A stretch of DNA of 64,000 nt from Pseudoalteromonas xiamenensis (GTDB taxonomy: Bacteria; Pseudomonadota; Gammaproteobacteria; Enterobacterales; Alteromonadaceae): the NCBI RefSeq assembly GCF_030994125.1, contig NZ_CP099917.1, positions 2,891,001 to 2,955,000 of the forward strand, given 5' to 3'. Each line of letters begins with the position of its first letter. The first letter of the stretch is position 1. The notes under the pieces are model-generated. The model saw only the letters and a list, made by a program, of their open reading frames with translations. It did not search any database and was not told where the DNA came from. The translations under genes were made by a program, and so were the position numbers. This document shows positions 37,915-47,240 of this stretch, in pieces.

Positions 37915-39678
37915 TTAACTAAACATCTCTAACGGTGGTTGCTGCATGTCTTTTGGAAAGCGAATGTAGTAGGTCAAGCCTTTGCCTTCTTCGCTCTCAA
38001 CCTCAATCTCGCCATTCAATGTTTGTTTTACTAAGTTAAGTGTAATATGAGTTCCTAAACCGCTACCCCCTTGGTCGCGTTTAGTCGTAAAAAACGGGTC
38101 AAAGAGCTTTTCTAGCTGCGCTTTACTTACACCTTTACCATTGTCTTTGTACACAATTTTAACGTCATCATTGTCTTCAGTGATCGCAATATCAATCGTA
38201 CCAATATTCATTTCCTCAAAACCGTGAATGAGAGAATTCATGATCAAGTTTGTGAATATTTGGCTAATCGCGCCCGCTGGAAGATTGAGTATCAAATCAT
38301 CAGGGCAACTCACATTGATGTTGTGTTTGGTCTTTTTGAGTTTAGGGTGCAAAGACTTTATAACTTCCCCTAAGTATTCTTTAAAGTTAATCGTTCTGAC
38401 CGCTTCACTTGCTTGGTCAACCGCGATTTGTTTAAAGCTCGCGACCAGCTCACTGGCTCGGTCTAAGTTTGTTGTAAGTAAACTGGTGCTTTGCTTCGCA
38501 TCGTTTATAAATTCTTCCAATGCTTTGGGTGAAAGCGTTTTTTCTTTGTACGCAATTTCTATTTGCTCTAGACGTTCTTGCAAGAAGGACGTTGCTGTAA
38601 CGCCAATTCCAACCGGTGTATTAATGTCGTGGGTAATACCCGCAACTAACCCCCCTAAGGCAGCCATTTTCTCTGAACCCACCAAGCGTTCTTGGGCTAA
38701 ATTGAGTTCATCTAGATACCGTTCAAGCTCTTTTTGTTTGGTGAGTAACTCTTGCTCTGTTTGTCTACGCCTATCGACTTCCTCAGTTAAAGTAAGCTTT
38801 TGTTTTTCAAGTTCGTATTTTTGTTGCTGCAAATCCATCATTGCTTGGCTTAAATTTGATGTTTTGCGCGCAACTTCTTGTTCTAGCTGCAGATTGTGCT
38901 GATCTAGTTTCTCATTACTGATGATGAGTTCTTTTTGCGTTTGATCTAGTTTTTTGCGGTATTCAGCTACTTTATCGATGAGTTTGTTGAACGCTTCTTC
39001 CATCACTTTCAATTCGTTGCGCTCAGTGGTGTCCAACTCAATGCGATGGCCATCGGCATCATCAAGCTCGAATTCTTCAATTTGTTCTGTGAGCTGAGAC
39101 AATGGTTCGGTCAGTAGTTTTCTGAACGCAAGTAAAAATAGGATAATCAAAAAGGTTGTTTTGATCATCGCGTTGCCAATCAAGAAGTAGATTGAAATCA
39201 TGATACGGCTGAACACAACTTCGCGGCTTGAAAAAAGCGTTACGTCACCAACTTGGGTAGCGCGTCCTGAAAATTCGAAAATAAGTGGAAAAGTATACCC
39301 AAATAGACCAGAGGGTGTGTCCTCGATTATTGCTTCTTCCTGAACTAATTGTTGACTGTATAGTTCATGGATATCCAAAGAACGACCAAGTTGCGAAATA
39401 ATTTCGCCACTGTCATCACGCACAATAATCCCCTCAATCATCGGGATTGCGAGTAAACCTTCGGCTGTGGTTACGGTCTGCTTAGTGTTTAGTTCCCATA
39501 TAGCGCGAGTTAGGCTTCGGCTGAAGGTTTTTTGCAGCATGGTCAATTCGTTGCGAATATAGTCTTTAGTATTAACATACTCCGCAACCACTTGACCGCA
39601 CGTAACGACAAATGTTAATAAGAAGTAAACCGAAAGCACGTTTGTAAGTAGCTTTTTTGATAGGCTTTTTTGTAGCAT
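37915..39678 (-). CDS. Membrane sensor histidine kinase (HAMP, coiled coil)
   Basis: A 587-residue kinase. Two membrane segments (about 10-30 and 145-170) flank a periplasmic sensor; HAMP-like EPLSQLTEQIEEFE and a long coiled coil (about 215-330) follow. H-box GGLVAGITHDINTPVG supplies the phospho-histidine, and the ATP domain has NLIMNSLIHGF (N), DNGKGV (G1), FDPFFTT (F) and GSGLG (G2). All catalytic motifs look intact. ATG 39678 is chosen over TTG 39699. It is divergent from a lone receiver gene, its likely partner. Confidence 0.92.
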   Translation of the reverse strand: MLQKSLSKKLLTNVLSVYFLLTFVVTCGQVVAEYVNTKDYIRNELTMLQKTFSRSLTRAIWELNTKQTVTTAEGLLAIPMIEGIIVRDDSGEIISQLGRSLDIHELYSQQLVQEEAIIEDTPSGLFGYTFPLIFEFSGRATQVGDVTLFSSREVVFSRIMISIYFLIGNAMIKTTFLIILFLLAFRKLLTEPLSQLTEQIEEFELDDADGHRIELDTTERNELKVMEEAFNKLIDKVAEYRKKLDQTQKELIISNEKLDQHNLQLEQEVARKTSNLSQAMMDLQQQKYELEKQKLTLTEEVDRRRQTEQELLTKQKELERYLDELNLAQERLVGSEKMAALGGLVAGITHDINTPVGIGVTATSFLQERLEQIEIAYKEKTLSPKALEEFINDAKQSTSLLTTNLDRASELVASFKQIAVDQASEAVRTINFKEYLGEVIKSLHPKLKKTKHNINVSCPDDLILNLPAGAISQIFTNLIMNSLIHGFEEMNIGTIDIAITEDNDDVKIVYKDNGKGVSKAQLEKLFDPFFTTKRDQGGSGLGTHITLNLVKQTLNGEIEVESEEGKGLTYYIRFPKDMQQPPLEMFS

Positions 39679-39943
39679 GAATGAACCCGTGCTCCTCAAA
39701 ATAAGTTCACAGCTTTTTGTCTGCTTATAAACTTAGCCAATAACCGATTAAAAATAAATAAATATAATGGATTTATCTCAATATCTTTACCTCTTTTACA
39801 ATTTAGACTGTTATATCACTTAACTTATTTTTCGTTCTTGTGGTATAAGTTGCTAACGAGGTTGCTATTGAGAACTAAACTTTTTAGCAATAACAGCTTA
39901 TCAGTCAAGAGCTCGATGCTATTTTTGGATATTTGAAAACACG

Positions 39944-40309
39944 ATGAGTTACTCTGTCCTAGTTTGTGACGATTCAACAGTCGCACGTAAACAAGTAAAA
40001 CGCTGTTTGCAAGCTTCACTGGATGTTGACATTGTCGAGGCGCAGCATGGCGCGGAAGCATTGGCGCTGTTGCAATCAAAGCAGATAGATTTGGTTTGTT
40101 TAGACCTAACTATGCCTGTAGTGGATGGAATTGGGGTGCTTGAAGGGATCAAAGAGCAGAAAATTGAAAGTTTTGTGGTGGTCATATCCGCTGATATTCA
40201 ATCCGAAATGAAGGCAAAAGTTGCCTCGCTGGGTGCGCTCGACTTTATTGAAAAGCCTGTTAAGTCAGACTCATTGTTGTCTGTTTTGCATAAATTTGGC
40301 ATTCGTTAA
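39944..40309 (+). CDS. Single-domain response regulator (CheY-like)
   Basis: A 121-residue receiver with no output domain. Acidic pair Asp9/Asp10, phospho-acceptor Asp54 (LVCLDLTMP), Ser/Thr switch in ISADIQ and Lys104 (EKPVK) are all present. It may relay phosphate from the divergent histidine kinase to another protein or bind a target directly as CheY does. It ends about 80 bp before the thr leader peptide but is probably a separate transcript. Confidence 0.92.
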   Translation: MSYSVLVCDDSTVARKQVKRCLQASLDVDIVEAQHGAEALALLQSKQIDLVCLDLTMPVVDGIGVLEGIKEQKIESFVVVISADIQSEMKAKVASLGALDFIEKPVKSDSLLSVLHKFGIR

Positions 40310-40392
40310 AATCCAACTTGAAAAATTCACATAATCTATTCCCGAAATTCACCTTGACAGTTTGGCTGTTTTTACGGCAGTCTAATTGCGTT

Positions 40393-40455
40393 ATGAAAAA
40401 AGAATTATTGAATACTACGACCATTATTATTACCACCACCATCCTGACTGGATAG
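40393..40455 (+). CDS. thrL: thr operon leader peptide
   Basis: A 20-codon peptide, MKKELLNTTTIIITTTILTG, with seven Thr and four Ile codons, followed 22 bases later by a strong terminator and then thrA. This is the classic attenuation layout: stalling at Thr or Ile codons when charged tRNA is scarce prevents the terminator from forming. The Thr/Ile mixture is the same logic as in E. coli thrL. The frame was read directly from the sequence. Confidence 0.95.
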   Translation: MKKELLNTTTIIITTTILTG

Positions 40456-40477
40456 TGGCATAGGTCGTTGCGTATTC

Positions 40478-40516
40478 AAAAAAGGCCTGTGTTCACTACG
40501 AACACAGGCCTTTTTT
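40478..40516 (+). terminator. thr operon attenuator
   Basis: Seventeen-base stem AAAAAAGGCCTGTGTTC / GAACACAGGCCTTTTTT with loop ACTAC, between thrL and thrA. It conditionally ends transcription. Confidence 0.95.
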
Positions 40517-40542
40517 CGTTTTTGGAATGAGGAACATAAATT

Positions 40543-42960
40543 ATGCGAGTTTTAAAGTTTGGTGGTTCATCCCTTGCGGATTTCGCCTGTTTATCAAAGG
40601 TAAAAGAATTAATATTGTCCTATGCGGGGCCTGATTCGCTGGTTGTGCTATCTGCGCCAGGGGGCATGACAGATCATCTTGTTGGACTTGCCGACTTAGC
40701 GGCACAAGGTTCGGATTACAGCGAACGTTGGGATGCGCTAATTCTGCGGTCAGAAGGGCTGCGCTCAGAAGTTGAAGCCGCATTCAGTAAAGTTGAGCAC
40801 TGGCCGAATTTTAATGAACTCGCGGATAAATTGGCTGGTGTTAAATTACTCAAACATTGCCCAGACCAAGTACGTGCGTACGTCATTAGTTTTGGCGAGC
40901 GTGTGAGCGTTGCACTGATGCAAGCAATGATGGGCTCTGACAATGCCTATTATTTGGAAGCAACAGATTGTATTCGGACTGAAGGCAACTATTTGGAGGC
41001 CGAAGTTGATTTAGTGGCGAGTAAAGACGCATTCCGTCAACAACTGCAGCAAAACAACTTTCCCTATTACATCATGCCTGGCTTTACTGGTAGTAACGCG
41101 CAGGGCGAGTTGTCCGTACTTGGCCGAAATGGGTCAGACTATTCTGCTGCGATTGCCGCAGCCTGTTTAGAAGCCGAAGTTTGTCAAATTTGGACAGACG
41201 TTGATGGTGTTTATAATGCGGACCCTCGTTTTATTAAAAAGGCCAGTAAAATTAATTGGCTATCGTACAAAGAAGCAATGGAGCTTTCGTATTTTGGTGC
41301 GAAAGTCTTGCACCCGAAAACTATTTTACCGTGTGCAAAAGTCGGCGTACCTTGTGAAATCAAGAATACACACAACCCTGACGTACCAGGCTCGATGATT
41401 AGCCATGAGCGTCAAGGTGATGAGACGGTTAAAGCTATATCAAGTTTAGAAAAACTAGCTATGTTGACGGTATCAGGCCCAGGCATGAAAGGTAAAGTGG
41501 GTATGGCATCACGGGTCTTTAGCGCACTTGCTAATGACAATGTTTCAATCGTACTCATTACGCAATCTTCTTGTGAATTTAGTATTAGCTTTTGTGTTCA
41601 CGAAAGTGACTTAGCGTTGGCGCTAAATGCGCTTGAGCAGGCATTTGCGCTTGAATCACAAGCGGGGTTAATTGAGCCAATTCAAGTTCAACGCGAGCTC
41701 GCCATAGTGACTTTGGTGGGGGATAACATGAAAGCCCACAAAGGGTTGGCTGCAAAATTCTTCGCATCGTTGGCGCAAGCACAAGTAAACATAGTTGCGA
41801 TTGCGCAAGATTCAACGGAAAGTGCGATTTCAGCGGTCATTGATGGCGCACTCTGCAACGATGCGGTGAAAGTTTGCCATGAGAACTTCTTTACGCATGT
41901 CCCTTCGATAGACGTGTTTTTACTTGGTGTTGGCCTAGTGGGTCAGGAATTAGTAAAGCAGTTAGAAAAACAGCAAGCTTGGTTGGAAGCACGCAACATT
42001 AAGTTGAATTTATATGGTGTGGCAAATTCGAAACAATGTTACCTGAATTCTGATGGGGTGCCGTTTGATAGCTGGCAATTGGAGCTCGGCAAGGTTGCGG
42101 AACCATTCAGTTTAACGCGAGTTGAACAATTCGTCAGAGCAAACCACCTAATCAACCCAGTCATTGTGGATTGCAGTTCCTCTCAACAGTTGGCGTCCCA
42201 ATACGCTGAATTTTTACGTGCAGGCTTCCACGTTGTCGCTGCGAATAAAAAGGCGAACACGGGTAGCTTCGCATATTACCAAGAGTTGAAGGCTGCTGCG
42301 TTATCGATGCGTCGTAAATTCTTGTACGAGACAAACGTTGGTGCAGGGCTACCTGTACTTGATAACCTCCAATTATTGTTTGGTGCGGGTGATGAACTAC
42401 TGTCATTCAATGGAATTTTATCGGGTAGTTTGTCGTACATGTTTGGTGCGATAGAAGACGGGTTATCGCTTTCTGAAGCAACTGAAAAGGCGAAATCGCT
42501 TGGATTTACAGAACCTGATCCGCGTGATGATTTATCCGGGACGGATGTTGCTCGTAAATTACTTATCATCGCTCGAGAATCAGGGCTTGAGCTTGAGTTG
42601 TCGGATATCGTTGTAGAACCTGTCGTACCAGGCCACTTTGCAGAAGGCTCAAGTGTCGATGAATTCATGGAAAAGTTGCCAGAATTGAATGCGCAATTTG
42701 CGGATAGAGTGCAAAGTGCTGCGGCAGAGGGTAAGGTGCTGCGTTACGTTGGGACAATTGAGAATGGGCAATGTCGAGTTGGAATTGAAGCCGTTGATAA
42801 ACAGCATGCCCTCAATGCGATTCGAGATGGTGAAAATGCGCTTGCCATATTAAGTCAGTATTATCAGCCTCGTCCATTTGTGATTCGTGGGTACGGTGCT
42901 GGAGCTGAAGTGACTTCAGCGGGCGTATTTGCTGATATTCTCAAAACATTGTCTCGATAG
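40543..42960 (+). CDS. thrA: Bifunctional aspartokinase I / homoserine dehydrogenase I
   Basis: An 805-residue fused enzyme catalysing the first and third steps from aspartate to threonine. The N-terminal kinase (about 1-280) starts MRVLKFGGSSLAD; a regulatory ACT pair follows (about 300-460) and should bind threonine. The dehydrogenase (about 465-805) begins DVFLLGVGLVGQELV and has YETNVGAGLPVL and GTDVARKLLI. Length matches E. coli ThrA (820). First gene of thrABC under the attenuator. Confidence 0.97.
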   Translation: MRVLKFGGSSLADFACLSKVKELILSYAGPDSLVVLSAPGGMTDHLVGLADLAAQGSDYSERWDALILRSEGLRSEVEAAFSKVEHWPNFNELADKLAGVKLLKHCPDQVRAYVISFGERVSVALMQAMMGSDNAYYLEATDCIRTEGNYLEAEVDLVASKDAFRQQLQQNNFPYYIMPGFTGSNAQGELSVLGRNGSDYSAAIAAACLEAEVCQIWTDVDGVYNADPRFIKKASKINWLSYKEAMELSYFGAKVLHPKTILPCAKVGVPCEIKNTHNPDVPGSMISHERQGDETVKAISSLEKLAMLTVSGPGMKGKVGMASRVFSALANDNVSIVLITQSSCEFSISFCVHESDLALALNALEQAFALESQAGLIEPIQVQRELAIVTLVGDNMKAHKGLAAKFFASLAQAQVNIVAIAQDSTESAISAVIDGALCNDAVKVCHENFFTHVPSIDVFLLGVGLVGQELVKQLEKQQAWLEARNIKLNLYGVANSKQCYLNSDGVPFDSWQLELGKVAEPFSLTRVEQFVRANHLINPVIVDCSSSQQLASQYAEFLRAGFHVVAANKKANTGSFAYYQELKAAALSMRRKFLYETNVGAGLPVLDNLQLLFGAGDELLSFNGILSGSLSYMFGAIEDGLSLSEATEKAKSLGFTEPDPRDDLSGTDVARKLLIIARESGLELELSDIVVEPVVPGHFAEGSSVDEFMEKLPELNAQFADRVQSAAAEGKVLRYVGTIENGQCRVGIEAVDKQHALNAIRDGENALAILSQYYQPRPFVIRGYGAGAEVTSAGVFADILKTLSR

Positions 42961-42969
42961 GAGTGAGTC

Positions 42970-43896
42970 ATGGTTAGTATGTATGCACCAGCATCAATCG
43001 GTAATTTCTGCGTTGGTTTTGATTCTCTAGGGGCAGCACTAGCCCCAATTGATGGCAGTCTTCTTGGTGATGTCGTTCATGTGCAGGATGCGCCACAGGA
43101 TACGTTTGAATGCATTGGCGCCTACGCGTCATTTCTGCCGTCAAATGCACAAGAGAATTTAGCGTTTCAATGTTTACAACATTTTCGTGAATTTGTCGCG
43201 CCAACAATGCCTCCAGTTGCTTTGACTCTTGAAAAACGTCTTCCAATCGGATCTGGTTTGGGCTCAAGTGCGTGTTCAGTCGTTGCAACGTTTGCGGCCC
43301 TTGATGCCTTTGCCAAAACAACGTTAAGCCAAATTGAGTTAATTGAACTAATGGCTGATTTCGAAGGCAAAGTGTCAGGTGGTCGTCACTACGACAACAT
43401 TACGCCATGCTATTTAGGTGGTCTTCAACTGACGGCTGAACTTGTGCCTAATCGAGCCATGAGTGTCCAAACCCCTGAAGATTGGTATTACGTTGTTGCT
43501 TATCCGGGGTTTGCATTAAACACAGCAAAAGCTCGTGCAGTACTACCAAAAGAGCAGTCAACTCATGATGCCGTTTGTTTTGCCCAGCGTTTGAGCGCCT
43601 TTGTACTTTTAATGCAAGCGGGACGTTTTGACGAAGCACTTGAGCTTATGGAAGATCCAGTCGCTGAGCCATACCGAGCTGAACTGATAGCAGGGTTTGC
43701 AGAAGCGAAAGCCGCATTACCGAGTTTAGGTGCTGAATTGGTCAGTATTTCTGGTGCGGGTCCAACATTATTTTCAATTTGCAAAAGCCAACAAGCAGCA
43801 GAGAAATGTGAGCAGTGGTTACAGGAAAATTATCTTAACGAGCAGGGTTTTAGTCACATATGTAAGCTCGATCATTTTGGCACTCGCGAGTTGTAA
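42970..43896 (+). CDS. thrB: Homoserine kinase
   Basis: Phosphorylates homoserine for threonine synthesis. A 308-residue GHMP kinase: MYAPASIGNFCVGFDSLG at the start, ATP-binding LPIGSGLGSSACS near 90-102, and a C-terminal SISGAGPTLFSI. AGGAGTGAG ribosome site, nine bases after the thrA stop, so tightly co-transcribed. Confidence 0.97.
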   Translation: MVSMYAPASIGNFCVGFDSLGAALAPIDGSLLGDVVHVQDAPQDTFECIGAYASFLPSNAQENLAFQCLQHFREFVAPTMPPVALTLEKRLPIGSGLGSSACSVVATFAALDAFAKTTLSQIELIELMADFEGKVSGGRHYDNITPCYLGGLQLTAELVPNRAMSVQTPEDWYYVVAYPGFALNTAKARAVLPKEQSTHDAVCFAQRLSAFVLLMQAGRFDEALELMEDPVAEPYRAELIAGFAEAKAALPSLGAELVSISGAGPTLFSICKSQQAAEKCEQWLQENYLNEQGFSHICKLDHFGTREL

Positions 43897-43910
43897 CAAG
43901 GATAAAAAAT

Positions 43911-45200
43911 ATGAACTTATTTAATTTAAAAGATGCGTCTCAACAGGTTTCGTTTGTTGAAGCCGTTAAAATCGGTCTAGGGCGAGAGCAAGGTGTATTT
44001 TTCCCGCAAACGTTAGCTCCTCTTAGTCAAGTATCCGCCTTGCTCAGTCTGCCTTTTGCGGAACGCAGTGCAAAAATTCTGAGTCATTTAATTGGTGATG
44101 AGCTATCAAAGGATGTGTTGAGCGACATGGTGTCACGTGCGTTTAATTTTCCTGCGCCGTTAGTTAATGTTGCAAAAAATACATATTGTTTAGAACTGTT
44201 CCATGGTCCAACGTTGGCGTTTAAAGATTTTGGTGGTCGTTTTATGGCGGAATGCGTAAGCCTGTTTAGCGAAGGCGAGCGAGTAACTATTTTAACGGCA
44301 ACCAGTGGTGATACAGGGGCAGCTGTTGCCCATGCATTTTATAAAAAGCCAAATGTCGATGTGGTGATCTTATACCCTGAAGGCAAAATTTCTCTCGCAC
44401 AACAAAAGCTGTTCACAACTTTGGGTGAGAATATCCACTGCTACGCAGTCGATGGCAGTTTTGATGATTGCCAAGCGTTGGTAAAAGAGGCGTTTTTGGA
44501 TGAGGAATTGAAGCAGAAGCTTGGTTTGAACTCGGCGAATTCGATCAATATAAGTCGTCTACTTGCGCAAGTTTGTTATTACTTTGAGGCTGTTGCTCAG
44601 TTGCCGGAAGATAAGCGTAATAGTGTCCATGTTTCTGTGCCTAGCGGTAATTTTGGTAATGTATGTGCCGCGATGATTGCTGCGGTTATCGGTTTACCTA
44701 TTCAAAGACTCAGCGCTACGACAAACCAAAATGATACGGTTCCACGTTATTTGGTTGACAATACATGGTCACCAAATGCAACGAAAGAATCACTGTCGAA
44801 CGCAATGGATGTGAGCAAACCTAATAACTGGCCGCGAGTGGAACAAATGCTAAAAGAAACAATGTTCTCAAAGCATGACTTTTTTTCACGTTCAGTATCT
44901 GAACAAGAAACGAAACAAGCGATGCACACACTCCATGAAATGGGTTATTTAGTCGAACCTCATACTGCGATCGCTTACAAAGGCATGGTTGAAGATGAGC
45001 TTGCGAACGCGAGTTCGATTTTCCTTGCGACAGCACATCCAGCCAAATTTAAAGACTCTGTTGATGAAGTCCTTGGCACGGACATAGAGCTGCCAAAGGC
45101 CTTGTCTGACGCCTTGGCTAAGCCTTGTCTGGCGGAACCGTTGAAAGCGGACTACGCCGAGTTAAAAGCGGCGGTTTACGCAAAGCTCGCGGTGCAATAA
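43911..45200 (+). CDS. thrC: Threonine synthase
   Basis: Converts O-phosphohomoserine to threonine with pyridoxal phosphate. A 429-residue protein of the class found in enterics; the PLP lysine lies in HGPTLAFKDFGGRFM, and TATSGDTGAAVAHAF and VPSGNFGNV bind the cofactor phosphate. Start preceded by AAGGA, 14 bases after thrB. Last gene of the operon, with a terminator after it. Confidence 0.97.
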   Translation: MNLFNLKDASQQVSFVEAVKIGLGREQGVFFPQTLAPLSQVSALLSLPFAERSAKILSHLIGDELSKDVLSDMVSRAFNFPAPLVNVAKNTYCLELFHGPTLAFKDFGGRFMAECVSLFSEGERVTILTATSGDTGAAVAHAFYKKPNVDVVILYPEGKISLAQQKLFTTLGENIHCYAVDGSFDDCQALVKEAFLDEELKQKLGLNSANSINISRLLAQVCYYFEAVAQLPEDKRNSVHVSVPSGNFGNVCAAMIAAVIGLPIQRLSATTNQNDTVPRYLVDNTWSPNATKESLSNAMDVSKPNNWPRVEQMLKETMFSKHDFFSRSVSEQETKQAMHTLHEMGYLVEPHTAIAYKGMVEDELANASSIFLATAHPAKFKDSVDEVLGTDIELPKALSDALAKPCLAEPLKADYAELKAAVYAKLAVQ

Positions 45201-45214
45201 CCCCATTGTTGTAC

Positions 45215-45238
45215 AAGAGGCCAACAGGCCTCTTTTTG
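45215..45238 (+). terminator. Intrinsic terminator of thrABC
   Basis: AAGAGGCC-AACA-GGCCTCTT then TTTG. Confidence 0.9.
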
Positions 45239-45367
45239 TTGCTACATTTAAAATATTTATTTAGTTTGGTTGTTTTTATAATTTTTATAAATGTTTAAAT
45301 TAAAAAATATCATTGTCAAAAGACTGTGAAATAAATTCAATCCTTGATTAAATATGTTCACTCAAGT

Positions 45368-45384
45368 TACGCCCCGTTTGCGTA
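45368..45384. promoter_or_regulatory. Palindrome in the glyA promoter, possible PurR site
   Basis: TACGC-N7-GCGTA; the right part CGTTTGCGT matches a PurR half-site, the left does not align well. It overlaps the -35 of a possible promoter TAGGCA-N17-TACAAT (45383-45411). glyA is PurR-controlled in E. coli, so the place is right, but the match is partial. Confidence 0.35.
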
Positions 45385-45448
45385 GGCAAGTGGTCAATTT
45401 AGGCGTACAATACGGCTTTTCACAATATACGTGTACCTAGGAGACCCC

Positions 45449-46705
45449 ATGTTAGAACGTAGCATGAACATCGCTGATTTTGATTCAGAATTGTTTGCAG
45501 CGATTGAAGCGGAAACCGCTCGTCAAGAATCGCACATCGAGCTTATCGCATCTGAAAACTACTGTAGCCCACGCGTTTTAGAAGCTCAGGGTTCTCAGTT
45601 AACAAACAAATACGCTGAAGGTTATCCAGGTAAGCGTTATTATGGCGGTTGTGAGCACGTTGACGTTGTTGAACAATTGGCAATTGACCGTGCATGTGAA
45701 TTATTCAAGTGTGATTACGCAAACGTTCAACCTCACGCAGGTTCACAAGCAAACGCAGCGGTTTTCCAAGCGTTACTTCAACCACATGATACCGTTCTAG
45801 GTATGAGCCTTGCGCATGGTGGTCACTTAACTCATGGTTCGCACGTAAATTTCTCAGGTAAGTCATACAACGCAATCCAATACGGTTTGAACGCTGAAAC
45901 AGGTGAAATTGATTACGCGCAAGTTGAAGCGCTAGCGCTTGAGCACAAACCAAAAATGATCATCGGTGGTTTTTCTGCTTACTCAGGCATCGTTGATTGG
46001 GCTAAATTCCGTGAGATCGCAGATAAAGTAGGTGCATACTTACTTGTTGATATGGCGCACGTTGCAGGTCTTGTTGCGGCAGGTATCTACCCAAGCCCGC
46101 TACCACACGCACACGTTGTAACAACAACAACACACAAAACGTTAGCTGGTCCTCGTGGTGGTTTGATCCTGTCTGCATGTGGCGATGAAGAAATCTATAA
46201 AAAGTTAAACAGTGCCGTATTCCCAGGTGGCCAAGGTGGTCCTCTGTGCCACGTTATCGCCGCGAAAGCAGTTGCGTTCAAAGAAGCACTACAACCAGAA
46301 TTCACAACGTACCAAACGCAAGTTGTTAAAAACGCGCAAGCAATGGTTGCAGTAATGCAAGCTCGTGGTTATGACATCGTATCAGGTAAAACAGATAACC
46401 ATTTGTTCCTTCTTGACCTAATCAAGAAAGACATCACAGGTAAAGATGCTGATGCTGCGTTAGGTAATGCGTATATCACAGTAAACAAGAACTCTGTGCC
46501 AAATGACCCACGTTCACCGTTCGTTACATCAGGTTTGCGTATTGGTTCGCCAGCAATCACACGCCGTGGCTTTAAAGAAGCAGAAGCAAGTGAACTTGCA
46601 GGTTGGATTTGTGACATTCTAGACAACATCGCGGATGAGTCTGTACAACTTGCAGTACGTGAGAAAGTAAAAGCAATTTGTGCAAAATTCCCAGTTTACG
46701 CGTAA
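45449..46705 (+). CDS. glyA: Serine hydroxymethyltransferase
   Basis: Interconverts serine and glycine, feeding one-carbon units to folate. A 418-residue PLP enzyme; the lysine lies in [16 protein letters not shown], with IELIASEN and [14 protein letters not shown] near the N-terminus. ATG 45449 has AGGAG five bases before it and gives the usual [12 protein letters not shown] opening; a GTG-type start at 45431 is rejected. A terminator follows, so it is separate from nrdR. Confidence 0.97.
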   Translation: MLERSMNIADFDSELFAAIEAETARQESHIELIASENYCSPRVLEAQGSQLTNKYAEGYPGKRYYGGCEHVDVVEQLAIDRACELFKCDYANVQPHAGSQANAAVFQALLQPHDTVLGMSLAHGGHLTHGSHVNFSGKSYNAIQYGLNAETGEIDYAQVEALALEHKPKMIIGGFSAYSGIVDWAKFREIADKVGAYLLVDMAHVAGLVAAGIYPSPLPHAHVVTTTTHKTLAGPRGGLILSACGDEEIYKKLNSAVFPGGQGGPLCHVIAAKAVAFKEALQPEFTTYQTQVVKNAQAMVAVMQARGYDIVSGKTDNHLFLLDLIKKDITGKDADAALGNAYITVNKNSVPNDPRSPFVTSGLRIGSPAITRRGFKEAEASELAGWICDILDNIADESVQLAVREKVKAICAKFPVYA

Positions 46706-46738
46706 TTACGCTAACAACTGAGTTGATTTTTGTTATGA

Positions 46739-46770
46739 TAAAGGCCGCTGTTTAGCGGCCTTTTCTTTTT
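46739..46770 (+). terminator. Intrinsic terminator of glyA
   Basis: AAAGGCCGCT-GTTT-AGCGGCCTTTT followed by CTTTTTC. Confidence 0.88.
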
Positions 46771-46786
46771 CAAGGAACTACTTCAT

Positions 46787-47239
46787 ATGCATTGTCCTTT
46801 TTGTACAGCTAAAGAAACTAAAGTGATTGATTCGCGTTTGGTTGGAGAAGGCTATCAAGTCAGGCGTCGACGTGAATGCATTGAATGCCATGAACGTTTT
46901 ACGACGTTTGAAGGCGCTGAATTAGTGATGCCAAGAGTGATCAAGCAAGATGGTTCTAGAGAGCCATTTAATGAAGATAAACTCTTGAATGGCTTGCATA
47001 GAGCCTTGGAAAAAAGGCCGGTTAGTACGGAACAAATTGAAGAAGTTATTCATAAAATCAAATCTGAACTGCGAGCAACTGGCGAACGAGAAGTGTCTAG
47101 TCATTTTATCGGTGAACTGATTATGGAAGCGCTCAAGCGTCTAGATAAAGTTGCGTATGTACGCTTTGCTTCAGTTTATCGTTCCTTTGAAGACATCAAA
47201 GAATTTGGCGAAGAAATTGCGAAGTTAGGAGAGCACTAA
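46787..47239 (+). CDS. nrdR: Transcriptional repressor NrdR
   Basis: Represses ribonucleotide reductase genes according to bound ATP/dATP. A 150-residue protein with a zinc ribbon (CPFC near 3-6 and CIEC near 31-34) and an ATP-cone (about 49-139: [20 protein letters not shown]). First of a run of tightly packed genes; the ribD start comes one base after its stop. Confidence 0.97.
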   Translation: MHCPFCTAKETKVIDSRLVGEGYQVRRRRECIECHERFTTFEGAELVMPRVIKQDGSREPFNEDKLLNGLHRALEKRPVSTEQIEEVIHKIKSELRATGEREVSSHFIGELIMEALKRLDKVAYVRFASVYRSFEDIKEFGEEIAKLGEH

Positions 47240-47240
47240 C

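Noticed and set aside
40354..40386. TTGACA as -35 of the thr promoter
   Set aside because: The best -10 match lies at a 21-base spacing, which is too long to call a promoter.
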